This document shows, one piece after another, positions 9,452 through 18,082 of a DNA stretch of 64,000 nt. Location: positions 2,562,001-2,626,000 of the forward strand of contig NZ_CP050022.2 of NCBI RefSeq assembly GCF_011602485.2, written 5' to 3'. The notes under the pieces were generated by a model. That model ran no database searches and was not told the origin of the DNA. It saw only the letters and a list, made by a program, of their open reading frames with translations. The stretch is from Bradyrhizobium sp. 1(2017) (GTDB lineage: Bacteria > Pseudomonadota > Alphaproteobacteria > Rhizobiales > Xanthobacteraceae). The translations under genes were made by a program, and so were the position numbers. Within the stretch, counting starts at the first letter, position 1; each line of letters opens with the position of its first letter.

Positions 9452-10441
9452 TCACGCCGGGACCGGCGCGGTGTTGACCGCGTGGCATGCGACGCCGTCG
9501 ATCAGTTCCGGGGTCTCCTTGCGGCATAGGTCGAATGCCAGCGGACAGCGCGGGTTGAAGGCGCAGCCGGACGGCGGATGGATCGGGTTCGGGATTTCGC
9601 CCTTGACCGGAATGCGCTGGCGGCCGCTCATCGCGAGGTCGGGCACCGCACCGAGCAGCATCTTGGTGTAGGGCATCCGCGGACGGGCGAACAGCTCGCG
9701 CCCTTCCGCGATCTCGACGATGCGGCCGAGATACATCACGCCGACGCGGCTCGCCATGTGGCGGACCACGGCGAGGTTATGGCTGATGAACATGTAGGTG
9801 AGGCCGAACTTGTCCTGGAGGTCGCGCATCAGGTTGAGGATCTGTGCCTGCACGGAGACGTCGAGCGCCGAGGTCGGCTCGTCGCAGACGATGAACTCGG
9901 CGTCCGATGCGAGTGCCCGCGCGATCGCGATGCGCTGGCGCTGGCCGCCGGAAAATTCGTGCGGGAATTTCAGCCGGTCGTCCGGGTGCAGGCCGACGAG
10001 GCTGAGCAGCTCGCCGACGCGCGCCTGGATGTCACGCTCACCCTGGATGAGATCGAAGGCACGGATCGGCTCGGAGATGATGGCATCGACGCGGAAGCGC
10101 GGGTTCAGGCTCGCATACGGATCCTGGAAGATCATCTGGATGCGGCGGCGCAGCCTCCGCCGCGCCGGCGCCTGCCGCGGATCGGTCATCGACACGCCGT
10201 CAATCCGCACGTCGCCGGAGCTCGGCGGCAGCAGGCCGACGACCATCCGTGCCACTGTGGTCTTGCCGGAGCCGGATTCGCCGACCAATGCGAAGGTCTC
10301 GCCCTTCCGGATATCGAAGGTGACGTGATCGACCGCCTTGAGATATTCGAGATGTCCGCCTTCGAGCACGCGGTTGAGCCAGGGCTTCGAGACGTCGAAG
10401 ACGCGGCGCAGGTCTGTCGCCTGGACGAAGGGAGCGCTCAT
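9452..10441 (-). CDS. Peptide ABC transporter ATP-binding protein, DppF type (system 2)
   Basis: 329-residue ATPase with Walker A GESGSGKTT, signature SGGQRQR, Walker B FIVCDEPTSALD and C-terminal cysteines in CAFNPRCPLAFDLC followed by a final ACH. Its ATG overlaps the stop of the DppD-type gene in an ATGA, so the two ATPases are probably made in equal amounts. It closes the second transporter run (SBP, DppB, DppC, DppD, DppF) and is followed after 81 bases by the gamma-glutamyltransferase-like gene on the same strand. The whole stretch may therefore be one long transcript. Confidence 0.9.
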   Translation of the reverse strand: MSAPFVQATDLRRVFDVSKPWLNRVLEGGHLEYLKAVDHVTFDIRKGETFALVGESGSGKTTVARMVVGLLPPSSGDVRIDGVSMTDPRQAPARRRLRRRIQMIFQDPYASLNPRFRVDAIISEPIRAFDLIQGERDIQARVGELLSLVGLHPDDRLKFPHEFSGGQRQRIAIARALASDAEFIVCDEPTSALDVSVQAQILNLMRDLQDKFGLTYMFISHNLAVVRHMASRVGVMYLGRIVEIAEGRELFARPRMPYTKMLLGAVPDLAMSGRQRIPVKGEIPNPIHPPSGCAFNPRCPLAFDLCRKETPELIDGVACHAVNTAPVPA

Positions 10442-11424
10442 GCCGCGCTCTCCGCAGGCACGTTGTCATAGAGATGGCAGGCGACCGACTGCGCGCCACG
10501 CGGCAGCGGCTCCGGTCGCTCGACCCGGCAGCGGTCGAAGGCGAAGGCGCAGCGCGGGTTGAACGAGCAGCCGGGCGGGATCGCGGACAGGCGCGGCATG
10601 GAGCCGGGGATCTGCACGAGACGCTCGTGGTCTCCGGCCAGTGTCGGAATCGCGCCCATCAGGCCCTTGGCGTAAGGGTGCAGCGGGTTCTTCACGACGT
10701 CCTGCACGGGTCCGATCTCGGCGATGCGGCCCGCATACATCACCGCGACGCGGTCTGACGTCTCCGCGATCACACCCATGTCATGCGTCACCAGCATCAC
10801 GGCGGTGCCATGGTCGCGGCCGAGCCGCTTGATCAGCGAGATGATCTGCGCCTGCACGGAAACGTCGAGCGCCGTGGTCGGCTCGTCCGCGATGATCAGT
10901 TCCGGCTCGGCGCAGATCGCCAGCGCGATCACCACGCGCTGGCGCATGCCGCCGGAGAACTCATGCGGATAGCCGTCGATGCGCTTTTCCGGCGCGGGAA
11001 TGCCGACCTCGGCCAGGAGGTCGATGGCGCGGCGGCGGGCCGCGCTCTCGGACAGATTCAAATGAGTTCGGATCGTCTCCACGATCTGGTCGCCGACCCG
11101 GTAGAGCGGATTGAGCGAGGTGAGCGGATCCTGGAAGATCATTCCGATCCGTTTGCCCCGGATACGGCGCATCTCCTCGGGCCGCAGATTGTCGATGCGC
11201 CGGCCCGCGAGATGGATCTCGCCGCCGGCGATGCGGCCGGGTGGATCGATCAGGCCGATCACCGAGAGGCCGGTGACCGACTTGCCGGCGCCGGATTCGC
11301 CGACGACGCCGAGCACCTCGCCCTTGGCGATGTCGAAGGAGACGCCGTCGATGGCGCGCAGCGTGCCGCGCCGGGAGGCGAACTCGACCTTGAGATTGCG
11401 TACCGAGAGGACGGGGACGGTCAT
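10438..11424 (-). CDS. Peptide ABC transporter ATP-binding protein, DppD type (system 2)
   Basis: 328-residue ATPase. It has Walker A GESGAGKS, signature FSGGMRQR, Walker B LIIADEPTTALD and the C-terminal cysteine group CSFNPRCAFAFDRC with a later ACH. These are the DppD-type features, including the possible iron-sulfur site known for this subfamily. It is 13 bases downstream of the DppC-type permease and overlaps the DppF-type gene by four bases. It energises the permeases of system 2; the substrate cannot be told from the sequence. Confidence 0.9.
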   Translation of the reverse strand: MTVPVLSVRNLKVEFASRRGTLRAIDGVSFDIAKGEVLGVVGESGAGKSVTGLSVIGLIDPPGRIAGGEIHLAGRRIDNLRPEEMRRIRGKRIGMIFQDPLTSLNPLYRVGDQIVETIRTHLNLSESAARRRAIDLLAEVGIPAPEKRIDGYPHEFSGGMRQRVVIALAICAEPELIIADEPTTALDVSVQAQIISLIKRLGRDHGTAVMLVTHDMGVIAETSDRVAVMYAGRIAEIGPVQDVVKNPLHPYAKGLMGAIPTLAGDHERLVQIPGSMPRLSAIPPGCSFNPRCAFAFDRCRVERPEPLPRGAQSVACHLYDNVPAESAA

Positions 11425-11437
11425 GGCCGACGAATAC

Positions 11438-12409
11438 TCATCGAAGCTTCGGGTTGAGCGCGTCGCGCAACCAGTCGCCGAGCAGGTTGATCGACAGGAT
11501 CAGGGTGGCTAGTGCAAGACCGGGAAAGGCGACGATCCACCATTCGCCCGCGAACAGATAATTGTTGCCGATCCGGATCAGCGTGCCGAGCGAGGGCATG
11601 GTGTCGGGCAGGCCGACGCCGAGGAAGGACAGCGTGGCCTCGGTGATGATGGCCAGCGCGAGGTTGATCGTGGCGATGACGAGGATCGGGCCCATCGTGT
11701 TGGGCAGCACGTGCCGCAGCATGATCGTTGGCGCGGGCAGGCCGATCAATTGCGCGGCGGCGACATAGTCTTTGTTCTTCTCGACCATGACGGAGCTGCG
11801 CACGGTCCGGGCATAGCCCACCCAGAAACTCAGGCCGATCGAGATCACCAGCACGGCCAGCATGCTGGTGGCGTCCAGCCGGTTGCCGAGGATCGATTTC
11901 GCGATGCCGTTGACCAGCAACGCGATCAGGATGGCGGGGAAGGTGAGCTGCACGTCGGCGATCCGCATGATCACGCCGTCGACCGCGCCGCCGAAATAGC
12001 CTGCGATCAGGCCGAGCGCGATGCCGAGCGCTCCGGCGAAAATCACGCCGGCCACGCCGACGGCGAGCGAGATGCGCATGCCGTAGAGGATGGCGGAGAA
12101 CACGTCGCGGCCCTGCTCGTCGGTGCCGAGCAGGAACGGGCTCTGGCCGTCCGCCGTCCACAGCGGCGAAATCCGCGAATTCATCAATTGCAGTTGTGCC
12201 GGATCGAAGGGGTTCTGCACCGCGAGCACGGATGCAAAGATCGCGAGCAGGAAAAACAAGACCGTGATGGCCGCCGCCACCATGGTGAGCTTGGAGCGCC
12301 GGAACGAATAGAAGAGGTCGCTGTCGAGCGCGCGGCTGAACCAGCCGTGGGCCGCGCGCGTCGGCTGCGCGCCCTGCTTGTCGGAGTTGGAAATGACGGC
12401 GTCGGACAT
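11438..12409 (-). CDS. Peptide ABC transporter permease, DppC/OppC type (system 2)
   Basis: 323-residue permease. A cytoplasmic N-terminal segment of about 45 residues precedes the first membrane helix (LTMVAAAITVLFFLLAIFA), then the LGTDEQGRDVFS motif of DppC proteins and a five-helix domain with the EAA loop (VAAAQLIGLPAPTI). It is ten bases downstream of its DppB-type partner and thirteen upstream of the DppD-type ATPase. It is encoded in the compact second transporter operon and is clearly distinct in sequence from the DppC of system 1. Confidence 0.9.
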   Translation of the reverse strand: MSDAVISNSDKQGAQPTRAAHGWFSRALDSDLFYSFRRSKLTMVAAAITVLFFLLAIFASVLAVQNPFDPAQLQLMNSRISPLWTADGQSPFLLGTDEQGRDVFSAILYGMRISLAVGVAGVIFAGALGIALGLIAGYFGGAVDGVIMRIADVQLTFPAILIALLVNGIAKSILGNRLDATSMLAVLVISIGLSFWVGYARTVRSSVMVEKNKDYVAAAQLIGLPAPTIMLRHVLPNTMGPILVIATINLALAIITEATLSFLGVGLPDTMPSLGTLIRIGNNYLFAGEWWIVAFPGLALATLILSINLLGDWLRDALNPKLR

Positions 12410-12419
12410 GCAGGCTGCC

Positions 12420-13400
12420 TTATGCGGCGCGACCGACGGTCGAGCGCAGGCGCGGATCGACCACGGTGTAGAGGATGTCGACCACCAGATTGATGGTGAC
12501 GAAAATCAGCGAAACCATCAGCAGGTAGGCGGCCATGATCGGGATATCGACGTTTTGCACGGCCTGCACGAACAGAAGTCCCATGCCCGGCCATTGGAAC
12601 ACGGTCTCCGTGATGATCGAAAAAGCAATAACCGAGCCAAACTGGAGTCCGGCCACCGTGATCACGGGAATCAGCGTGTTCTTCAGCGCATGACCGAAAT
12701 GGATGGCGCGGGTGGTCAGCCCGCGGGCGCGGGCGAAGCGGATATAGTCGGTCCGCAGCACTTCCAGCATCTCCGCGCGCACCAGCCGCATGATCAGGGT
12801 CATCTGGAACAGGCCGAGCGTGATGGAGGGCATGATCAACGCCTTCAAGCCCGACAGCGTGAGCAGGCCCGTCGTCCACCAGCCGAGCTTGACCACCTCA
12901 CCGCGGCCGAACGAGGGCAACCAGCCCAATGTTACCGCGAACAGATAGATCAGGAGGATGCCGATCAGGAAAGTCGGCAGCGAGATGCCGATGAGCGACA
13001 CGGCCTGGAATAATTTGGCGAGCAAGGTGTCGCGCCTCAGCGCCGAATAGACGCCCATCAGGATGCCGAGCACCATTGCAAAGACGGTGGCGCAGATCGC
13101 AAGTTCCAGCGTGGCGGGCATACGCTCCATCAACAGCGCCGAGACCGGCTGGCGGAACTGATAGGAAACGCCGAACTTGAACTGCGCCGCATCGGCAAAA
13201 TAGCGAACGAACTGAACCGGCACGGGATCGTCGAGGCCGAGCGACTTACGCACGGCTTCGCGCTCGGCCGCAGGCGTATCCAGCGAGACGATCTGGTTGA
13301 CGGGGTCGCCGGCGAAACGGAACATCGAGAAGGCGATGATGCCGACGGCGAACATGACGCCGATGGCCTGAACGGCGCGGCGAAGAGTGAAAGCGAGCAT
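12420..13400 (-). CDS. Peptide ABC transporter permease, DppB/OppB type (system 2)
   Basis: 326-residue permease opening MLAFTLRRAVQAIGVMFAVG. It has the FAGDPVNQI periplasmic motif and the EAA loop (IRFARARGLTTRAI). An in-frame GTG nine bases upstream (13409) is an alternative start, with AAGGA placed close before it; the ATG at 13400 gives the usual DppB beginning. A stem-loop at 13458-13490 lies between this gene and the binding-protein gene and may reduce read-through into the permeases. It forms the membrane pore with the DppC-type protein. Confidence 0.88.
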   Translation of the reverse strand: MLAFTLRRAVQAIGVMFAVGIIAFSMFRFAGDPVNQIVSLDTPAAEREAVRKSLGLDDPVPVQFVRYFADAAQFKFGVSYQFRQPVSALLMERMPATLELAICATVFAMVLGILMGVYSALRRDTLLAKLFQAVSLIGISLPTFLIGILLIYLFAVTLGWLPSFGRGEVVKLGWWTTGLLTLSGLKALIMPSITLGLFQMTLIMRLVRAEMLEVLRTDYIRFARARGLTTRAIHFGHALKNTLIPVITVAGLQFGSVIAFSIITETVFQWPGMGLLFVQAVQNVDIPIMAAYLLMVSLIFVTINLVVDILYTVVDPRLRSTVGRAA

Positions 13401-13457
13401 TCCTTCCACTGTCCTTCAGTGTGTGTCTGGCCGACGCCTTTGTCAGCCGGAAAAGGA

Positions 13458-13490
13458 AAGGCCCCGGAAGCCTGACGCTGCCGGGACCTT
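13458..13490 (-). terminator. Stem-loop between binding-protein and permease genes (attenuator-like)
   Basis: Read on the minus strand, AAGGTCCCGG pairs with CCGGGGCCTT across a 13-base loop (ten pairs with one G-U) and is followed by TCCTTTTCC. It begins 14 bases after the stop of the solute-binding-protein gene. The short T-rich tail suggests partial termination or an RNA 3'-end stabiliser rather than a full stop, because the transporter genes continue beyond it. Confidence 0.55.
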
Positions 13491-13504
13491 CTGTTCAATT
13501 GACG

Positions 13505-15100
13505 CTATTCCTGCTTGGTCGCCCAATAGAGCAGAACCTGGTTGTCGGCGCGCTGCGGCAGCTTCACCTTCTTCGATACGCCCCAGGCCAGCGCCTGCTG
13601 GTGCAGCGGGATGTAGGACCAATCCTTGTTGCCGATTTCGTAGGCCTGCTTGATCAGCTGATTGCGCTTGGTCGTGTCGGCTTCGACCAGCACCTTGTCC
13701 GTGATGGCGTCGAACTCCTTGTTGCAATAGCCGCCGAGGTTGGCCTCGCCGCGCGAGGATTTCGGGTCATTGCGGCAACCCATGATGTCATAGAGCACGT
13801 TATGGGAATCCATCGTGCTCGGCGTCCAGCCCAGCATGTAGAATGAAGTCTGGTAGTTGCCTTGCTTCAGCACCTTGGCGAAATATTGCGCCTTCGGCTG
13901 CGCCAGGAGATTGATCTTGACGCCGATGCGGGCAAGCATGCCGACCACGGCCTGACAGATCGCGGCGTCGTTGACGTAGCGATCGTTCGGGCAGTCCATG
14001 GTGACTTCGAAACCATCGGGATAGCCGGCCTCCGTCAGGAGCTTCTTGGCGCCGTCTGGATCGAATTTCGGCCGCGTGAAGTCCTTGGAGAGCACAAACA
14101 ATTCCGGGGCGATCATCAGCGCCGACGGCGTCGACAGCCCGCGCATCACGCGCGTCTTGATCAGCTCGACGTCGATCGCCTTGTAGAAGGCTTCCCGGAC
14201 GCGGGCATCCTTGAACGGGTTCTTGCCCTTGATGTTGGAATAGAGCAGCTCGTCGCGGGTCTGGTCGAAGCCGATGAAGATCGTGCGCAGTTCCGGCCCC
14301 TTCAGCACCTGGGCATTCGGGCTCGAATCGATGCGGGCGATATCCTGGATCGGTACCGGCTCGATCACGTCGACTTCACCCGAGAGCAGCGCGGCGACAC
14401 GGGTTGCGTCAGAGGCGATCGGGGTGAAGACGATCTCCTTCAAGTTACCTTCGACCTTGCCCCAATAGTTGGGGTTGGCCTTGAACACGGTCTTCACGCC
14501 AGGCTGATGGCTCTCGATCATGAACGGACCGGTGCCGTTCTCGTGGAGCGAGGCGTAGCTCGGCGAGGTCGCGGACACCGGCGTGGGCTCGACCGCCTTG
14601 TTCTCCTCGGCCCACTTCTTGTCCATGATGTACCAGACGTCCCATGCCGAATGCAGGATGGGATTGGGCGAAGGCAGGATGAAATCGACCGTGTAGTCGT
14701 CGACCTTGACGACCTTGACGTCGGCCGCGAGGCGGGTCTGCATGTTCGAGTTCTTGTTGCGGACTCGGTCCGCGGAGAACACGACGTCGTCGGCGGTGAA
14801 GGGGTCGCCGTTGTGGAATTTGACACCCTTGCGCAAATGGAAGCGCCAGCGGGTCGGCTCCGGCGTCTCCCAGCTCTCCGCCAGCGCCGGGATGATCTTG
14901 AGATCCTTGTCGCGCGCGGTCAGACCCTGATAGACGTGGCCGAGATGGGCGTGCGTCGTGGACTCGTTCAGCGAGTAGGGATCGAGCGACTTCAGGTCAC
15001 CCTGGTTGGCATAGCGCAGCGTCTGGCTCGACGCCGGCGAGACCGACAACGCAAGCGCACCGGCGAGCGTCGCCGCGAACAGACTTCGACCTACTGACAT
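13505..15100 (-). CDS. Peptide ABC transporter solute-binding protein (SBP family 5, system 2)
   Basis: 531 residues with a Sec signal peptide (MSVGRSLFAATLAGALALSV, cleaved near ASSQ). The mature start is TLRYANQGDLKSLDPYSL, and the family 5 motif LRKGVKFHNGDPFTADD is present. The periplasmic protein delivers ligand to the DppB/DppC pair encoded downstream. The ATG at 15100 is preceded by GAGAGGG; the frame continues open further upstream, but that extension has no signal-peptide character. It is the first gene of the second transporter operon, so the promoter should lie in 15101-15407. Ligand unknown. Confidence 0.9.
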   Translation of the reverse strand: MSVGRSLFAATLAGALALSVSPASSQTLRYANQGDLKSLDPYSLNESTTHAHLGHVYQGLTARDKDLKIIPALAESWETPEPTRWRFHLRKGVKFHNGDPFTADDVVFSADRVRNKNSNMQTRLAADVKVVKVDDYTVDFILPSPNPILHSAWDVWYIMDKKWAEENKAVEPTPVSATSPSYASLHENGTGPFMIESHQPGVKTVFKANPNYWGKVEGNLKEIVFTPIASDATRVAALLSGEVDVIEPVPIQDIARIDSSPNAQVLKGPELRTIFIGFDQTRDELLYSNIKGKNPFKDARVREAFYKAIDVELIKTRVMRGLSTPSALMIAPELFVLSKDFTRPKFDPDGAKKLLTEAGYPDGFEVTMDCPNDRYVNDAAICQAVVGMLARIGVKINLLAQPKAQYFAKVLKQGNYQTSFYMLGWTPSTMDSHNVLYDIMGCRNDPKSSRGEANLGGYCNKEFDAITDKVLVEADTTKRNQLIKQAYEIGNKDWSYIPLHQQALAWGVSKKVKLPQRADNQVLLYWATKQE

Positions 15101-15407
15101 TCTTGACCCTCTCCACACCGCCGTGCCGGTGATTTTTGATTTGTTCGGCCGGCCGTTCAATCCATGTTGCCCAGAGTTCTCGGCCCGTGCAAGCGCCATT
15201 CCAGCAAGGAGCGCGCCAAAGTTGCGCCGCTTTGCAGCAATGCTGATCGTGCGGCCGGGCATGGAGGACTTGCGGCTTTCGACTTTGGTTGACCATACTT
15301 GGCCGATCGCGGGGCGGGACATGTCGCGCCGGCATCAGGTCGCTTGCGTCGCACCACAACTCGCGGCGATACTGCGACAGGCCGCTCGAATCTCATCCGG
15401 AGGGGAC
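15101..15407. promoter_or_regulatory. Divergent intergenic region between transporter system 2 and DUF6489
   Basis: 307 bases without a convincing gene. It must carry promoters for the leftward transporter operon and the rightward DUF6489/hydrolase genes. I see an AT-rich patch (GATTTTTGATTTGTTC at about 15130-15145) suited to a leftward promoter and a good ribosome site (GGAGGGG at about 15399-15405) for DUF6489. No inverted repeat or sigma-54 type element stands out. Confidence 0.4.
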
Positions 15408-15665
15408 ATGAAGGTTAACATCGAAATCGACTGCACCCCTCTCGAGGCCCGGCAATTCTTTGGGTTGCCCGATGTGGCGCCGATGCAAACGGCGGTGATG
15501 GACAAGCTGCAGCAGCAAGTCCTGAGCAACATCGAGAAGGTCTCGCCGGAATCGCTGGTCCAGAGCTGGTTCACCTTCGATCCGAAGCTGGCCGAGCGGT
15601 TTCAGGACATGTTCGTCACGATGGCGGGCCTCGGCGGCACGCGTAGCGGCGACAAGAAGAAATAG
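15408..15665 (+). CDS. DUF6489 family small protein
   Basis: 85 residues beginning MKVNIEIDCTPLEARQFFGL, which I recognise as the opening of the alphaproteobacterial DUF6489 family; function unknown. It is soluble and without signal peptide. The middle part (MQTAVMDKLQQQVLSNIEK) looks helical, and the tail is lysine-rich. The start follows a GGAGGGG. Its TAG shares one base with the GTG of the next gene (TAGTG), so the two are probably translated together. That ties it to a serine hydrolase and, further down, to a lipid acyltransferase. Some phasin-like small proteins have similar size and helical content, but I see no motif that proves such a role. Confidence 0.8.
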   Translation: MKVNIEIDCTPLEARQFFGLPDVAPMQTAVMDKLQQQVLSNIEKVSPESLVQSWFTFDPKLAERFQDMFVTMAGLGGTRSGDKKK

Positions 15666-16465
15666 TGTCGCCGAGACGGGACGGGACGCTGGAAGAAGGC
15701 CGGCTTCGTCCGCCGGCCCTCGGCCTGCTGCTTGCCGAGGCGCGCGGCCTGTTCGAGTTCAATGCGAGCCTTTTGCTGTCGCCGCTCTTGATGCGCGCGC
15801 CGCGGGGCGATGGCCATCCGGTGCTGGCGTTGCCGGGGTTCCTCGCCAGCGACCTGTCGATGGCGCCGATGCGGCGCTATCTCAGCGAGCTCGGTTATGA
15901 GGCACATGCCTGGCGGATGGGCCGTAATCTCGGCGGGCTGGCGCGAATGCGGGATTCGCTGCGCACGCGTCTGACCGAGATCCACACCGCCACGGGACGC
16001 AAGGTGAGCGTGGTCGGATGGAGCCTCGGCGGCGTCTATGCCCGGGATCTGGCGCTTTCCGCGCCCGACATGGTGCGTTACGTCCTGACGCTCGGCAGCC
16101 CCTTCGCCAACGACGTGCGAGCGACCCACGCCACGCGGCTCTACGAGGCGCTGTCCGGCGAGCGGGTCGAGGACCTGGCAGAGCTGCGCGAGGCGATCGC
16201 CGGGGACCTGCCGGTGCCGACGACGTCGATCTATTCGCGCGCTGACGGTGTCGTGAACTGGCGGACCTGTCTGCTCCGTCCCTCCGACCGTGCCGAGAAC
16301 ATCGAGGTGCACCTGGCGAGTCATCTCGGGCTCGGGGTGAACCCCGCGGCGCTGTGGGCCGTGGCGGACCGCTTGGCCCAACCGGAGGGGGAATTCTCGC
16401 CATTTGACCGGGCGGGGCCGTTTGCCATTGCATATGCCCCGCCGGAACAGGCAGTATCGGCCTGA
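15665..16465 (+). CDS. Alpha/beta hydrolase (GWSLGG serine hydrolase, paralogue of the 28.6-kb gene)
   Basis: 266 residues. The nucleophile elbow GWSLGG places the serine at residue 120; APRGDGHPVLALPG forms the first strand and oxyanion region, and the C-terminal half has a conserved VADRLAQ. No signal peptide or acyltransferase motif is seen. The GTG start overlaps the DUF6489 stop by one base. It is clearly a paralogue of the protein at 28618-29388. Both resemble lipase/esterase-like proteins that lie near PHA and lipid genes. Candidate substrates are acyl esters made by the downstream acyltransferase; this is inference. Confidence 0.8.
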   Translation: MSPRRDGTLEEGRLRPPALGLLLAEARGLFEFNASLLLSPLLMRAPRGDGHPVLALPGFLASDLSMAPMRRYLSELGYEAHAWRMGRNLGGLARMRDSLRTRLTEIHTATGRKVSVVGWSLGGVYARDLALSAPDMVRYVLTLGSPFANDVRATHATRLYEALSGERVEDLAELREAIAGDLPVPTTSIYSRADGVVNWRTCLLRPSDRAENIEVHLASHLGLGVNPAALWAVADRLAQPEGEFSPFDRAGPFAIAYAPPEQAVSA

Positions 16466-16510
16466 CGAGAAGCGCCGCCAAGGCGCCCGTCGAAATGAGC
16501 GGAGGGAACT

Positions 16511-18061
16511 ATGGCTGACGGTAAGAAGCTGTCGTCGTTGGACGCATCGTTTCTCTATCTGGAAACGCCGGAAATGCCGATGCATGTCGGGAGCATGGCG
16601 ATCTTTCGCCTGCCCGACGACTACAAAGGCGACTTCTTCGAAGACTTCAAGGCGATGATCGTCTCGCGCCTGCACATCGCGCCGATCCTGAAGGCGCGGT
16701 TGGAGAAGGCGCCGCTCGACATCGATCATCCCTCCTGGGTCGAGGACGACCAGTTCGACATCGACCGTCACATCTTCCGCGCCAGCCTGCCGCAGCCGCG
16801 CGACCGCGCCACGCTGGAGCGCATCGTCGGCTGGATGCATGCCAAGCTGTTGAACCGCGCGCGCCCGCTCTGGGAATTCTACGTGTTCGAGGGCATGAAG
16901 GACAACGAGGTTGGCCTTTACTCCAAGATGCATCATGCCGCCATCGACGGGGGCGCCGGCGCGGCGCTGACCAACATGATCTACGACATCTCCCCGATCC
17001 CGCGGAAGGTCGATCCACCGACGGCAGGGACCAAGCCCGGACAGGAGCCGCGCGACATCGCTGCAAACCTGCTCGATTCCTATCAGCAGCTGTTCAGCCA
17101 GCCGCTCGATGCTTCGGCCGCCGCGAAGAACCTGCAACTGCCGCGCACCGGCAAGAGCGACATCGGCTCGATCCTGTTCGACAATGCGATGTACCAGATC
17201 GAGAGCGCGGTGCGCTTCGCCGGCAACATCCCGACCGTGCTCAAGAGCGTCTCCGACGTGCTCGGCAAGGTCTCCGACCCCAAGTCGCGCGAGAGCCTTG
17301 CCAGCATGGTGTCGCCGCCGACCATGCTCAACAAGACGATCTCCTCGGAGCGCAGCTTCGCCGGCGTGTCGATCTCCCTCTCGCGGGCGAAGGCGTTGGC
17401 CAAGCAGGCCGGCGGCAAGCTCAACGATGTCGTGCTGGCGCTGGCCTCGGGTGTGGTCCGCCGCTATCTCCGGCAATACGGCACGCTGCCGGCGAAATCC
17501 CTGACTGCCGCCGTGCCGATCTCGCTGCGCGAGGAGGGCAACACCGAGGCCAACAACCAGGTGTTCGGCATGATCTGCGCGATCGCGACCAATGTCGACG
17601 ATCCCAAGGCGCGGCTGGAAGCCATCATCGCGCAGTCGACCAAGTCCAAGGAGATGTCGCATCCGCTGCGTGCACTCATGCCGCAGGTCTCCAACATCTC
17701 GATGCTGGGTGCACCGATCATGGTGCAGATCCTGGCGCTGCTCTACAGCCGCTCGAATTTGTCGGACGTGCTGCCGCCGGCCGCCAACATCACGGTGTCC
17801 AACGTGCCGGGACCACGGCAGACGCTCTATGCAGCGGGTGCCGAGCTTCTGCATATCTTCCCGGTGTCGATCTCGACGCACGGGCAGGCGCTCAACATCA
17901 CCGTGCAGAGTTATCGCGACCAGCTCGATTTCGGCTTCATCGTCGGCGCCAACATCATCCCGCACGTGCAGGTGATGTGCGACATGCTGCCGGAAGAGTT
18001 CGCCGCGCTGGAGGCGGCTTATGCGCCGCCGGCAGCCGACATCAAGGGCGCTGCGGAATAG
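16511..18061 (+). CDS. Wax ester synthase/diacylglycerol acyltransferase family protein
   Basis: 516 residues with the catalytic HHxxxDG motif, here HHAAIDGGAG (His141, His142, Asp146). The N-terminal LSSLDASFLYLETPEMPMHVG and the C-terminal NVPGP are typical of bacterial WS/DGAT enzymes. They esterify fatty acyl-CoA to a fatty alcohol or diacylglycerol, at the membrane. A GGAGGG precedes the ATG. It lies between a serine hydrolase and an epoxide-hydrolase-type gene on the same strand, with gaps of 45 and 21 bases, so an operon is likely. Whether the organism stores neutral lipid is not known from this window. Confidence 0.9.
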   Translation: MADGKKLSSLDASFLYLETPEMPMHVGSMAIFRLPDDYKGDFFEDFKAMIVSRLHIAPILKARLEKAPLDIDHPSWVEDDQFDIDRHIFRASLPQPRDRATLERIVGWMHAKLLNRARPLWEFYVFEGMKDNEVGLYSKMHHAAIDGGAGAALTNMIYDISPIPRKVDPPTAGTKPGQEPRDIAANLLDSYQQLFSQPLDASAAAKNLQLPRTGKSDIGSILFDNAMYQIESAVRFAGNIPTVLKSVSDVLGKVSDPKSRESLASMVSPPTMLNKTISSERSFAGVSISLSRAKALAKQAGGKLNDVVLALASGVVRRYLRQYGTLPAKSLTAAVPISLREEGNTEANNQVFGMICAIATNVDDPKARLEAIIAQSTKSKEMSHPLRALMPQVSNISMLGAPIMVQILALLYSRSNLSDVLPPAANITVSNVPGPRQTLYAAGAELLHIFPVSISTHGQALNITVQSYRDQLDFGFIVGANIIPHVQVMCDMLPEEFAALEAAYAPPAADIKGAAE

Positions 18062-18082
18062 GAACTTGCCAGGACATCTGCA

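Noticed and set aside
15101..15322. N-terminal extension of solute-binding protein 2
   Set aside because: It would hide the signal peptide behind 74 non-similar residues; the ATG at 15100 has a good ribosome site and gives a normal signal sequence.
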